Origin: an uncultured Clostridia bacterium
GTDB taxonomy: Bacteria; Bacillota; Clostridia; Peptostreptococcales; Anaerovoracaceae
NCBI GenBank assembly: GCA_934256595.1
Contig: CAKQOW010000005.1
Location: 6,131-70,130, forward strand
Reading direction: 5' to 3'
Length of the DNA stretch: 64,000 nt
The position numbers were made by a program, and so were the translations under genes. This document shows positions 34,978 to 43,559 of the stretch, piece after piece (position 1 is the stretch's first letter; every line of letters begins with the position of its first letter). The notes under the pieces are model-generated. The model had not been told where the DNA came from and made no database searches. It saw nothing but the letters and a program-made list of their open reading frames with translations.

Positions 34978-35649
34978 ATGATTTATTTACTTGAAGATGA
35001 TGAAAACATACGCGAACTTGTATGCTATTCTTTAAACGTAACAGGAAACGAAGCAACCGGCTTTGCAGCTCCATCGGAATTCTGGCAGGCTGTAGGCGAA
35101 AATCCGCCTGAGCTTGTAATTCTTGATGTAATGCTGCCGGAGGAGGACGGACTGCAGGTGCTTTCAAAGCTTCGCAGCAAGTCTGCAACCTCTGATATCC
35201 CCGTTATAATGCTTACAGCCAAAGGCAGCGAGTTTGACAAGGTTACCGCCCTTGATGCGGGAGCCGATGATTACATAACCAAGCCTTTCGGAGTTATGGA
35301 ACTGGTATCAAGAGTAAAGGCCGTGCTTCGCAGAAGCTCAGTCTCCTCTCAGGGCAAAACCTATACGGCAGGCCCTTTGTGTCTGTCTGTTTCAAAGCAT
35401 ATGGTTACAGTTTCAGGCGAAGAGATTGCTCTTACCTACAAGGAGTTTGAGCTTCTTAAATATCTGTTTGAAAACAAAGGTATGGTGCTTACCAGGGATC
35501 AGATACTGCAGCACATATGGGGCTATGACTTCGACGGTGAAAACCGCACTGTCGATGTGCATATCAGAACACTTCGTCATAAGCTGTCCGAAGCCGGCAG
35601 CCTTATAGAAACCATCCGCGGTGTAGGCTACAGGATCGGAGATAAATAG
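34978..35649 (+). CDS. phoP: PhoP/PhoB-like response regulator
   Basis: 223 residues: receiver domain with EDDENI, Asp in VILDVMLPEEDG and Lys in YITKPF; OmpR-type winged helix with YKEFELLKYLFENKG and RGVGYRIG. It starts at ATG 34978 with GGAGAG upstream and is followed at once by its kinase. The downstream Na/Pi transporter supports a phosphate-starvation role. Confidence 0.9.
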   Translation: MIYLLEDDENIRELVCYSLNVTGNEATGFAAPSEFWQAVGENPPELVILDVMLPEEDGLQVLSKLRSKSATSDIPVIMLTAKGSEFDKVTALDAGADDYITKPFGVMELVSRVKAVLRRSSVSSQGKTYTAGPLCLSVSKHMVTVSGEEIALTYKEFELLKYLFENKGMVLTRDQILQHIWGYDFDGENRTVDVHIRTLRHKLSEAGSLIETIRGVGYRIGDK

Positions 35650-37290
35650 ATGAAAATACGCATATTCAGAAACACCCTGATTGCAATACTGTGTTTTGTA
35701 ATCGCATCAACAGGCATTACCCTCAACGCCTCCTACAAATATTTCAATACCCAGCTTGAAACGGAGCTCGGTCAGGAGGCGGCATATGCTGCTGCAGGCA
35801 TTAAGCTTGGCGGCGCAGATTATCTTGACGGCATTTCGGGAGATGAAACAAGGATAACCTGGATAGACCAAAGCGGCAAGGTCCTCTATGACAACAGAGC
35901 CGATGCCTCCGAAATGGAAAACCATCTCGACCGCAAAGAAATAAAGGAAGCTGTCACGGACGGCTGCGGAACAGCCATAAGAAACTCCGGTACAATGTCT
36001 GTCCGGACCGTATACTACGCACTTAAACTTGACGACGGCACTATCCTCAGAGTTTCTTCAAATCAGTATACATTCCTGACAGTTCTCAAGGGAATGATAA
36101 AAGCAATCCTTCTTATCTTTGCATTTGCTCTGATCCTAAGCGGGCTGATAGCATTCCGGCTGTCGGCAAGAATAGCAAAGCCTCTTGAGAATATAGATCT
36201 TGATAATCCTGATGAAGAGGAAATCTATGATGAATTAAGACCTGCGGTCAGAAGGCTCAAATCCCAGAACCAGAAAATACTCTCACAGATAGATGAGCTT
36301 AAGCTTCAGCAGGCTCAGCTGAATGCCACAATGGAAAGTATGAGCGAGGGCATGATTATAACCAATACAAGGGCAGAAATATTATCCTGCAACCACAGCG
36401 CCATCAGGCTTCTGGGATTTACCGGAGAGGGCAGCCCTTTTCATGTGCTGGATCTCAGTACGGATGATAAATTCAGACACGCGGTTCTTGCGGCACTTGA
36501 CGGCAAACGCAGCTCCTGCACTATGCACATCGGAGATATATACTGTGAGGTAATAGCAGCTCCCGTAATTCATGAGGGCGAGAAAGAGGGCCTTGTCATA
36601 ATGGTAATTGACGAAACCGAAAAAGAAAAAAGAGACGTTCTCAGAAGAGAGTTCACCTCAAATGTTTCTCACGAGCTTAAAACACCTCTGACCTCTATTT
36701 CGGGATTTGCAGAGCTTATCAGAAACGGCCTTGCAGACGTGAATACCGCTGTAAGATTTTCAGATAATATATATAAGGAGGCGCAGCGCCTCATAACCCT
36801 TGTAAATGATATAATCAGACTTTCACAGCTTGACGGCGGAGAAATTCCTTACGATAAAGAGCCTGTCGATTTATATCAGGTTGCTTCAGAGGTTGTTTCA
36901 AGGCTTGCCTCTGTTGCCGAAAAATCAGAAATCACCCTTACGCTTTCAGGCAGCAGCTCATATGTTGACGGCAACCGCCGCATACTTGACGAAATAATTT
37001 CAAACCTCTGCGACAACGCCATAAAATACAACAGTCCCGGAGGTCACGCCCAGGTTATAATATCGGACAGACGGCTTACGGTCAGAGATGACGGCATAGG
37101 TATTCCGTCAGATCAGCAAAGCCGCATATTTGAGCGCTTTTACAGGGTTGACAAAAGTCATTCCAAAGAGGTTGGCGGCACAGGTCTTGGCCTTTCCATA
37201 GTCAAGCACGGCGCCATGTACCACAACGCGGCAATACACATCGACAGCTCTCCCGGCAGGGGAACCTCGATTTCACTTGAATTCAGATAG
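35650..37290 (+). CDS. phoR: PhoR-like sensor histidine kinase
   Basis: 546 residues. Two transmembrane helices (about 7-27 and 150-171) flank an extracytoplasmic domain; a PAS domain follows (about 218-330); HisKA has the H-box FTSNVSHELKTPLTS; the ATPase has NLCDNAIKYN, DDGIGIP, FERFYRVDKSHSKEVGGTGLGLSIVK. Start ATG 35650 is right after the regulator stop, so they are coupled. Overall layout is that of PhoR. Confidence 0.92.
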   Translation: MKIRIFRNTLIAILCFVIASTGITLNASYKYFNTQLETELGQEAAYAAAGIKLGGADYLDGISGDETRITWIDQSGKVLYDNRADASEMENHLDRKEIKEAVTDGCGTAIRNSGTMSVRTVYYALKLDDGTILRVSSNQYTFLTVLKGMIKAILLIFAFALILSGLIAFRLSARIAKPLENIDLDNPDEEEIYDELRPAVRRLKSQNQKILSQIDELKLQQAQLNATMESMSEGMIITNTRAEILSCNHSAIRLLGFTGEGSPFHVLDLSTDDKFRHAVLAALDGKRSSCTMHIGDIYCEVIAAPVIHEGEKEGLVIMVIDETEKEKRDVLRREFTSNVSHELKTPLTSISGFAELIRNGLADVNTAVRFSDNIYKEAQRLITLVNDIIRLSQLDGGEIPYDKEPVDLYQVASEVVSRLASVAEKSEITLTLSGSSSYVDGNRRILDEIISNLCDNAIKYNSPGGHAQVIISDRRLTVRDDGIGIPSDQQSRIFERFYRVDKSHSKEVGGTGLGLSIVKHGAMYHNAAIHIDSSPGRGTSISLEFR

Positions 37291-37302
37291 ACTATAACAG
37301 AT

Positions 37303-37319
37303 TTTACACAGATTTAACA
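37303..37319 (+). promoter_or_regulatory. Pho-box-like direct repeat before the Na/Pi cotransporter
   Basis: TTTACA-N5-TTAACA (37303-37308, 37314-37319) is the half-site pair with 5-base spacing used by PhoP in Bacillus. It lies about 70 bases before the transporter start and right after phoR. Confidence 0.65.
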
Positions 37320-37389
37320 TAATTGATATTTTAAATTTCACACTTGCCGTATATTATTTGGAATGACTTATGGATTACGGAGGTATGTG

Positions 37390-39135
37390 ATGAATATTTT
37401 TGATTTTCTATCCCTTATAGGCGGACTTGCTCTGTTCCTGTTCGGCATGCAGGTTATGGGCAATGCCCTCGAAAAAAAAGCAGGCAGTCAGCTTAATACC
37501 GTTTTAGGCAAAATAACGGACAACCCTATCAAGGGCTTCGGTCTCGGACTCGGTATCACTTCAATAATACAGAGTTCCTCGGCAACAACGGTAATGCTGG
37601 TCGGTCTTGTAAACTCTGAAATTATAACGCTGAAACAGTCCATATATGTAATAATGGGCGCCAATGTAGGAACTACAGTAACCGCATGGCTGCTGAGTTT
37701 AACAGGCATAAGCGGCGACAGCGTAATCATTCAGCTTCTGAAGCCGTCTTCATTTACACCTGTACTCGCTCTCATCGGTATCATCTTCTATATGTTTGTC
37801 AAGAACACCGAAAAGAAAGATACAGGTATGATACTTCTGGGCTTTGCAGTGCTTATGTACGGTATGGAGTCAATGTCGGGCGCTGTTTCAGGATTAAAAG
37901 AAGTAGAGGGCTTTACAAATCTGCTTACAGTATTCTCAAATCCTATTCTGGGAGTTCTTGCAGGCGCGCTGCTGACAGCAATAATACAGAGTTCATCTGC
38001 TTCGGTAGGTATACTTCAGGCGCTGTCAACTACAGGCGCAATCACCTACGCTTCGGCAATTCCTATCATTATGGGACAGAATATAGGTACATGTGTTACA
38101 GCATTAATATCATCTATAGGCGCAAACAAAAACGCCAAGCGTGTTGCGTTTGTACACCTGTATTTCAATATAATCGGTACAGTCGTACTGCTGCTGCTGT
38201 TTTATGCAGTTAATTCATTTGCTCACTTCGCATTTGTAGACTTGCAGGCAAACCAGTTCGGAATAGCAATTGCACATTCGATGTTCAACCTGCTTTGTAC
38301 AGCGCTGCTGCTGCCGTTTGGCGCAGCACTCGGCAAGCTGGCAACCCTGACTATAAAGGACGCTCCTGCCAAGGAAGAAACCCCGCTGCTTGATGAAAGA
38401 CTTCTCATCACTCCGTCAGTAGCTTTAGAGCGCGCAGAAGCAATAACTGCTGATATGGCTGATGCTGCAGTAAACTCAATCAAAACAGCTATGCCGCTTC
38501 TCAGCATATATGATGCTCCGACAGCCAAAAAGGTAAGAAAATATGAAAAAGATGCCGACATCTACGAAGATGCAATAGGCTCATACCTTGTCAGGCTGTC
38601 AAACGAAGATATATCGGAAACTGAAAATCACAAGATAACAAAGCTTCTCAAGCTTATCGGAGATTTTGAAAGAATATCAGACCATGCAGTAAACATTGTA
38701 GAGTCTGCTGAGGAGATAAACAGTAAGCACATCGAGTTCTCAGATGAGGCGAAGCATGAGGTTTCAGTACTCAAAGAGGCTGTATTTGAAATTACAGACC
38801 TTGCTTACGGTGCTTTCATTGACAATGACCTTGACAAAGCAGCTCTCGTAGAGCCACTTGAACAGACTATAGATATACTGGTAGAGCAGATAAAGCTGCA
38901 CCATATATTAAGACTTCAGAAAAGCGAATGTACCATAGACCACGGATTTGTACTGTCGGATATTCTTACAAACCTTGAAAGAACAGCAGACCACTGCTCA
39001 AACATAGCGGCCTGCATCACCGAGATATCAGAAAACGCATCATTTGATATGCACAAGTATCTGGGTGATATAAGGAACGATACAGACGAATTCAAATCAA
39101 ACTTCAAAATGTACAAGAATAAATATTCACTTTAG
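37390..39135 (+). CDS. Na+/phosphate cotransporter with PhoU-like domain
   Basis: 581 residues. The N-terminal half holds two repeats of the NptA/PF02690 motif (GITSIIQSSSATTVMLVGL and AIIQSSSASVGILQAL), with GANVGTTVTA and GQNIGTCVTA. The C-terminal about 240 residues look like a PhoU helical domain. It imports phosphate with Na. ATG 37390 follows GGAGG. Its place after phoPR and a Pho-box-like repeat suggests induction at low phosphate. Confidence 0.93.
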   Translation: MNIFDFLSLIGGLALFLFGMQVMGNALEKKAGSQLNTVLGKITDNPIKGFGLGLGITSIIQSSSATTVMLVGLVNSEIITLKQSIYVIMGANVGTTVTAWLLSLTGISGDSVIIQLLKPSSFTPVLALIGIIFYMFVKNTEKKDTGMILLGFAVLMYGMESMSGAVSGLKEVEGFTNLLTVFSNPILGVLAGALLTAIIQSSSASVGILQALSTTGAITYASAIPIIMGQNIGTCVTALISSIGANKNAKRVAFVHLYFNIIGTVVLLLLFYAVNSFAHFAFVDLQANQFGIAIAHSMFNLLCTALLLPFGAALGKLATLTIKDAPAKEETPLLDERLLITPSVALERAEAITADMADAAVNSIKTAMPLLSIYDAPTAKKVRKYEKDADIYEDAIGSYLVRLSNEDISETENHKITKLLKLIGDFERISDHAVNIVESAEEINSKHIEFSDEAKHEVSVLKEAVFEITDLAYGAFIDNDLDKAALVEPLEQTIDILVEQIKLHHILRLQKSECTIDHGFVLSDILTNLERTADHCSNIAACITEISENASFDMHKYLGDIRNDTDEFKSNFKMYKNKYSL

Positions 39136-39153
39136 ATTATAAACAGCTGTTAC

Positions 39154-39187
39154 AAAAAGCACTGATGCAATCACCAGTGCTTTTTTA
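39154..39187. terminator. Bidirectional terminator between the Na/Pi gene and metA
   Basis: AAAAAGCACTG pairs with CAGTGCTTTTT with an A-run before and a T-run after, so it works on both strands for the convergent genes. Confidence 0.92.
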
Positions 39188-39199
39188 ATATTAAGCTGT

Positions 39200-40126
39200 C
39201 TATATCACAGGTCCTATGCTGTCTATTGCATAAGGGGTTGCCTGATATACGAAATAGTTGAGCCAGTTCTGATATATGAGGTTTGCATGTCCTCTCCATG
39301 TAACTATCGGCTCTTTGGTATCGTCATTGTCTGGGAAATAATTCTGAGGCATCTTGATATCAAGTCCCTGATTTTTGTCCCTCAGATATTCCTGTTTGAG
39401 GGTATCCGTATCATACTCGGAATGACCTGTTATGAATATCTGTCTGCCGTTATCTGTCATTGCAGCATACACACCTGCTTCCTCTGAAGAAGCCAGTATT
39501 TTGAGCTTATTGCATCTTTCGATATCTTCCCTGTCAACAGTGGTATGTCTTGAATGAGGCACCATAAACACATCATCAAAACCTCTGAGAAGTATTGCAT
39601 TCTTCTTGTCAGCCTTGTGAGGAAATACTCCAAACAGCTTCTCCTCAAGAATTCTCTTAGGTATTCCGAAATGATAATACAGCGCTGCCTGCGCTCCCCA
39701 GCATATATGAAATGTACTGTAAACGTGCGTCCTGCTCCACTCCATTATTGAACAAAGCTCATGCCAGTATTCCACCTCTTCAAAGTCCATAAGCTCTACG
39801 GGAGCCCCCGTTATAATCATTCCGTCAAAATATCTGTCCCTTACCTTGTCAAAGGTGGTATAGAACTTGAGCATATGCTCCTTAGAGGTATTCTTTGACT
39901 CGTGGCTTTTAACCTGCATAAGTTCAAGCTCCACCTGCAGAGGTGTGTTACCCAGAAGTCTTGCAAGCTGTGTTTCTGTCGCTACCTTTGTAGGCATCAG
40001 ATTAAGCACAAGTATCTGCAGAGGACGTATATCCTGTGTGGTAGCCCTCGTATCATTCATTGTAAATATATTTTCACTGGCAAGCACCTTGGCTGCCGGC
40101 AGTTTATCAGGTATTCTGATAGGCAT
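39200..40126 (-). CDS. metA: Homoserine O-acetyltransferase (MetA)
   Basis: 308 residues, MetA/HTS family. The catalytic Cys is in [11 protein letters not shown], the His and Glu in GHSEYD. The acyl-selecting position, Gly in E. coli succinyl enzymes, is Glu here ([13 protein letters not shown]), which in characterised MetA proteins selects acetyl-CoA. That fits the adjacent metY, which uses O-acetylhomoserine. It follows metY by 11 bases, same operon, under the Met leader. Confidence 0.93.
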   Translation of the reverse strand: MPIRIPDKLPAAKVLASENIFTMNDTRATTQDIRPLQILVLNLMPTKVATETQLARLLGNTPLQVELELMQVKSHESKNTSKEHMLKFYTTFDKVRDRYFDGMIITGAPVELMDFEEVEYWHELCSIMEWSRTHVYSTFHICWGAQAALYYHFGIPKRILEEKLFGVFPHKADKKNAILLRGFDDVFMVPHSRHTTVDREDIERCNKLKILASSEEAGVYAAMTDNGRQIFITGHSEYDTDTLKQEYLRDKNQGLDIKMPQNYFPDNDDTKEPIVTWRGHANLIYQNWLNYFVYQATPYAIDSIGPVI

Positions 40127-40137
40127 AGTATTCCCTC

Positions 40138-41415
40138 CTATTTCAGTGCATTTTCAATATCTGCAATCAGATCAGCCGCATCTTCAAGACCGCAGGAATA
40201 TCTTACAAGGTCAGGTGATACGCCTGCCGCTTCAAGCTCACTGTCTGTCATCTGTCTGTGAGTTGAACTTGCAGGGTGCAGACAGCAGGTTCTTGCGTCT
40301 GCAACGTGAGTTTCTATAGCTGCAACTCTTAAATTTGCCATAAACTTTTCGGCTGCCGCTCTGCCGCCTTTAACACCGAAGCTTACTACGCCGCAGGAGC
40401 CGTTCGGCAGATATTTCTGACCCGTTTCGTAGTCCTTATCGCCCTTGAGTCCGCAGTATTTAACCCATTCTATTTTGTCATGCTGATTTAAAAACTCAGC
40501 AACTGCCAGTCCGTTTTCACAGTGTCTTTTAACTCTGACATGGAGGCTTTCAAGTCCCAGATTGAGAATATATGCATTCTGCGGTGACTGGATTGAACCG
40601 AAATCCCTCATAAGCTGCGCTGTAGCCTTTGTTATATATGCGCCCTCAAGACCGAATTTCTCAGCGTAGGTAATGCCGTGATAGCTGTCATCAGGAGTAC
40701 ACAGTCCCGGGAATTTATCCGCATATTTAATCCAGTCGAATTTGCCCGAATCAACAATACATCCTCCCACGCCTGCGCCATGACCGTCCATATATTTTGT
40801 AGTCGAATGAGTAACTATATCTGCGCCCCATTCAAAAGGTCTGCAGTTTACAGGGGTTGCAAATGTATTGTCTATAATCAGCGGTACGCCGTGTCTGTGA
40901 GCTGCCGCTGCGAATTTCTCGATGTCTAAAACAGTAAGCGCAGGATTTGCTATTGTTTCTCCGAACACAGCCTTGGTATTAGGCTTAAATGCCGCATCAA
41001 GTTCTTCGTCTGTAGCATATGGAGATACAAATGTAAAATCAACGCCCATTTTTTTCATTGTAACTGCAAACAGGTTGTAGGTACCGCCGTATATGCTGCT
41101 TGAAGCAACAACATGGTCTCCGCAGGAGGCAATATTGAACACAGCATAGAAATTGGCAGCCTGTCCCGACGATGTAAGCATTGCAGCGCTGCCGCCCTCA
41201 AGAGCCGCTATCTTGGCTGCCACATAATCATTGGTAGGGTTCTGAAGTCTTGTGTAGAAATATCCCGACGCCTCTAAATCAAACAGCCTGCCCATATCCT
41301 GACTTGTATCATATTTAAAAGTTGTACTCTGAATAATAGGTATCTGTCTCGGCTCTCCGTTTCCCGGTCTGTAGCCGGCCTGTACGCATTTAGTTCCTAT
41401 TGATTTTTCGTTCAT
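40138..41415 (-). CDS. metY: O-acetylhomoserine sulfhydrylase
   Basis: 425 residues, PLP-dependent Cys/Met metabolism family. It makes homocysteine from O-acetylhomoserine and sulfide. The PLP lysine is in [15 protein letters not shown]; the substrate Arg region [10 protein letters not shown] is near the end. ATG 41415 has GGAGGT 5 bases upstream, directly downstream of an attenuator terminator. First structural gene of metY-metA. Confidence 0.95.
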   Translation of the reverse strand: MNEKSIGTKCVQAGYRPGNGEPRQIPIIQSTTFKYDTSQDMGRLFDLEASGYFYTRLQNPTNDYVAAKIAALEGGSAAMLTSSGQAANFYAVFNIASCGDHVVASSSIYGGTYNLFAVTMKKMGVDFTFVSPYATDEELDAAFKPNTKAVFGETIANPALTVLDIEKFAAAAHRHGVPLIIDNTFATPVNCRPFEWGADIVTHSTTKYMDGHGAGVGGCIVDSGKFDWIKYADKFPGLCTPDDSYHGITYAEKFGLEGAYITKATAQLMRDFGSIQSPQNAYILNLGLESLHVRVKRHCENGLAVAEFLNQHDKIEWVKYCGLKGDKDYETGQKYLPNGSCGVVSFGVKGGRAAAEKFMANLRVAAIETHVADARTCCLHPASSTHRQMTDSELEAAGVSPDLVRYSCGLEDAADLIADIENALK

Positions 41416-41428
41416 AACATACCTCCAT

Positions 41429-41469
41429 AAAAAAAGACGATGTTGGCTTACGCCAAAATCGCCTTTAGT
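41429..41469 (-). terminator. Attenuator terminator of metY-metA with antiterminator arm
   Basis: The minus-strand stem pairs GGCGATTTTGGC (41452-41463) with GCCAACATCGTC (41436-41447), loop GTAA, one T-C mismatch, followed by seven T (41429-41435). Three A before the stem can pair with the first U of the tract. The segment ACTAAAGGCG (41460-41469) overlaps the base of this stem and can instead pair with the end of the leader ORF. Confidence 0.9.
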
Positions 41470-41491
41470 AAACTCATCTCTCAAGCAGTGT

Positions 41492-41566
41492 CTAGAGAAT
41501 CTGACCAAAGGCGTAGCTGCACATCATCATAACCATATTCATTTTACCTGTATTACGACTGTACAT
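41492..41566 (-). CDS. Methionine leader peptide of metY-metA
   Basis: A 24-codon ORF with AGGAGG (41574-41579) 7 bases before ATG 41566 and a TAG stop at 41492. Codons 9-15 encode MNMVMMM: six Met in 24 codons including the start, three in a row (41522-41530). The end of the ORF, C-GCC-TTT-GGT (41504-41513), pairs in ten positions (one G-T) with 41460-41469, the arm that overlaps the terminator. This is the layout of an amino-acid attenuator: stalling at Met codons leaves this segment free to form the antiterminator; completion of the ORF covers it and the terminator forms. No homologue is known to me. Confidence 0.85.
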   Translation of the reverse strand: MYSRNTGKMNMVMMMCSYAFGQIL

Positions 41567-41595
41567 AACATTGCCTCCTGCTTATCTATAAATAT

Positions 41596-41624
41596 ATTTT
41601 ATGTCATAAGCACATATTTGTCAA
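41596..41624 (-). promoter_or_regulatory. Sigma-A promoter of the met leader
   Basis: Minus-strand TTGACA (41619-41624), 17-base spacer, TAAAAT (41596-41601). The expected start is near 41589, about 10 bases before the leader ribosome binding site. Confidence 0.92.
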
Positions 41625-41653
41625 CACTGTTTTGTGATTTTGGTATAACTTCT

Positions 41654-41920
41654 TCAACCGTTACGGTTCAGTTTTTTTATGTCAAAAATATCATTAATCA
41701 GGGTATTATCAAGGCTGTTTGTCTGATTTATATTCATATCAGTACTGTTGTTGCTGATATTCAGACTCATATTAGAGTTATTGAAATTTATGCCTGTATC
41801 AAAGTTATTGTTATTTATCTGAAAACTCTCGCTGCCGGTAATATCTGTACCGCCTGAAACCTTGTCAAGCTCTGTGTCAGAGACTTTCACTTCCGTAAAA
41901 AGTTCCTTGTTTTTTGTCAT
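41654..41920 (-). CDS. Asn-rich small protein with double-glycine leader
   Basis: 88 residues starting with GGGGAGAG 7 bases upstream of ATG 41920. The leader reads SDTELDKVSGG (ends near residue 24), the same pattern as the two leader genes at 15.9-16.7 kb. The following part is rich in Asn and Ser with NNNNFDTG and repeated SNxS patterns, and has no Cys. Likely exported; function unknown. Confidence 0.7.
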   Translation of the reverse strand: MTKNKELFTEVKVSDTELDKVSGGTDITGSESFQINNNNFDTGINFNNSNMSLNISNNSTDMNINQTNSLDNTLINDIFDIKKLNRNG

Positions 41921-41965
41921 AGCTGTACTCTCCCCGTAAACTGATTATTCTATCCTGCCGATTTC

Positions 41966-42958
41966 TTAATCCTCAGGTTTTCTTTCTCTTCCCATAAGGT
42001 TCATTACAGCCTCTTTGCCTGTAATCTGTCCCTTTATCAGCTTGTAGATTTCATTGGTTATAGGCATTTCAACACCCAGTCTGTCCGCAAGCTCATATGC
42101 GGCCTCTGCAGTAAACATGCCCTCAACTACCATTCCTACATTTTTTACTGCTTCCTCAGGCGCCATTCCCTCGCCTATCATTATGCCGCAGCGTCTGTTT
42201 CTGGAATGCATGCTGGTGCAGGTTACAATCAGATCGCCTATGCCTGTAAGTCCTGCAAAGGTGTTGACATCTGCACCCATTTTAACTCCGAGGCGCTTCA
42301 TTTCGGCTATGCCTCTTGTCATCATTGCAGCCTTGGCGTTGTCTCCAAATCCAAGTCCGTCCGAAATGCCTGCTCCAAGGGCAATGATGTTCTTTAAGGC
42401 TCCGCCAAGCTCAACGCCTGTAACATCTGTGCCTGTATATACTCTGAGGAAGTCTGTTGAAAACATTTCCTGAACTGCAACCGCAACATCGTGGTTTTCC
42501 GATGCTGCAACCACCGTGGTAGGCATAGCTCTGCCTACTTCCTCCGCGTGCGACGGACCGGAAAGCACTGCATATTTTTGATACTGTCCCATTTCCTTTG
42601 CAATTTCAGACATTCTCATAAGCGTTTTCTGCTCGATGCCCTTTGCAACGTTTACGATTATCATATCTTCGTTTATGTACGGAATCGCCGATTCAAGAGC
42701 GCTTCTGAAATGCTGCGCCGGAGCCGAAAACAGCACCGTATCCGCGCCTGCAAGCGCTTCCTCTACGGTATCCGCAGGAACAAGTCTGTCGCAGAATTTA
42801 ACGCCCGGCAGATATCTTACGTTTTCTCTGTTTTCTCTGAGTTCTCTGATATGAGTCTTGTCTATATCCCATATTCTAACGCTGTGGCCCTTGTTACTCA
42901 GCGTTACGGCAAGAGCTGTACCCCAGCTTCCCGCTCCTATTACTCCTATTTTATTCAT
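41966..42958 (-). CDS. gpsA: Glycerol-3-phosphate dehydrogenase [NAD(P)+]
   Basis: 330 residues making sn-glycerol-3-phosphate from DHAP for phospholipid synthesis. NAD motif GAGSWGTALAVTL at the N-terminus, KGIE, and the catalytic Lys region ALKNIIALGAG. It is the last gene of the plsX-to-gpsA operon, 13 bases after plsY, which uses its product. Confidence 0.96.
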   Translation of the reverse strand: MNKIGVIGAGSWGTALAVTLSNKGHSVRIWDIDKTHIRELRENRENVRYLPGVKFCDRLVPADTVEEALAGADTVLFSAPAQHFRSALESAIPYINEDMIIVNVAKGIEQKTLMRMSEIAKEMGQYQKYAVLSGPSHAEEVGRAMPTTVVAASENHDVAVAVQEMFSTDFLRVYTGTDVTGVELGGALKNIIALGAGISDGLGFGDNAKAAMMTRGIAEMKRLGVKMGADVNTFAGLTGIGDLIVTCTSMHSRNRRCGIMIGEGMAPEEAVKNVGMVVEGMFTAEAAYELADRLGVEMPITNEIYKLIKGQITGKEAVMNLMGRERKPED

Positions 42959-42971
42959 AAGTCATCATCTC

Positions 42972-43559
42972 CTATTTGCTGAAGCTGAGTTTTGATTCCT
43001 CGCCTCTTACAATTCTCGCCAGATTGGCTCTGTGCTTGATTATTATTATTGCCGCAATTATAACTGCAAACCAGAAGAAATCAGGTACAAGTACAATTGC
43101 CAGCGCCGGCATTACAAATGCCGCTATGCATGAGCCCAGCGATACATATCTGGTTATTGCAACCACTACTGCAAATATGACCAGCAGCATAAGTCCCAGA
43201 ATCGGATTTACGGCTAGTATAACTCCTATGCCTGTTGCAACACCCTTGCCGCCTTTGAATTTAAACTGGAACGGCCATACATGGCCTATCATTGCCATAG
43301 TGCCGCAGCCGAATGCAAACACAGGTCCTGCAAAGGCTCCGATCAGAACAGGAACTGCGCCCTTGAGTATGTCGATTATTAAAGTTACAGCCGCGGCTTT
43401 TTTGCCGAGAGTCCTCAGAACATTGGTGGTTCCGGGATTGCCGCTGCCTTCTTTTCGGATATCTATTCCGTTTGCCTTTGCAACTATTGTTGCAGGCGAT
43501 ATGCAGCCTATGAAATACGAACAGGCCATCAGTATTATTCCTACTATACTCTGTGTCAT
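42972..43559 (-). CDS. plsY: Acyl-phosphate:glycerol-3-phosphate acyltransferase
   Basis: 195 residues, five membrane segments, with EGSGNPGTTNVLRTLGK and KGGKGVATGIG motifs. It acylates G3P using acyl-phosphate made by PlsX in the same operon. The ATG shares a base with the der stop (TGATG), so the genes are coupled. Confidence 0.96.
   Translation of the reverse strand: MTQSIVGIILMACSYFIGCISPATIVAKANGIDIRKEGSGNPGTTNVLRTLGKKAAAVTLIIDILKGAVPVLIGAFAGPVFAFGCGTMAMIGHVWPFQFKFKGGKGVATGIGVILAVNPILGLMLLVIFAVVVAITRYVSLGSCIAAFVMPALAIVLVPDFFWFAVIIAAIIIIKHRANLARIVRGEESKLSFSK

Noticed and set aside
41429..41590. SAM or T-box riboswitch before metY
   Set aside because: No SAM-I core, no T-box sequence or specifier loop; the region is explained by a leader ORF and terminator.
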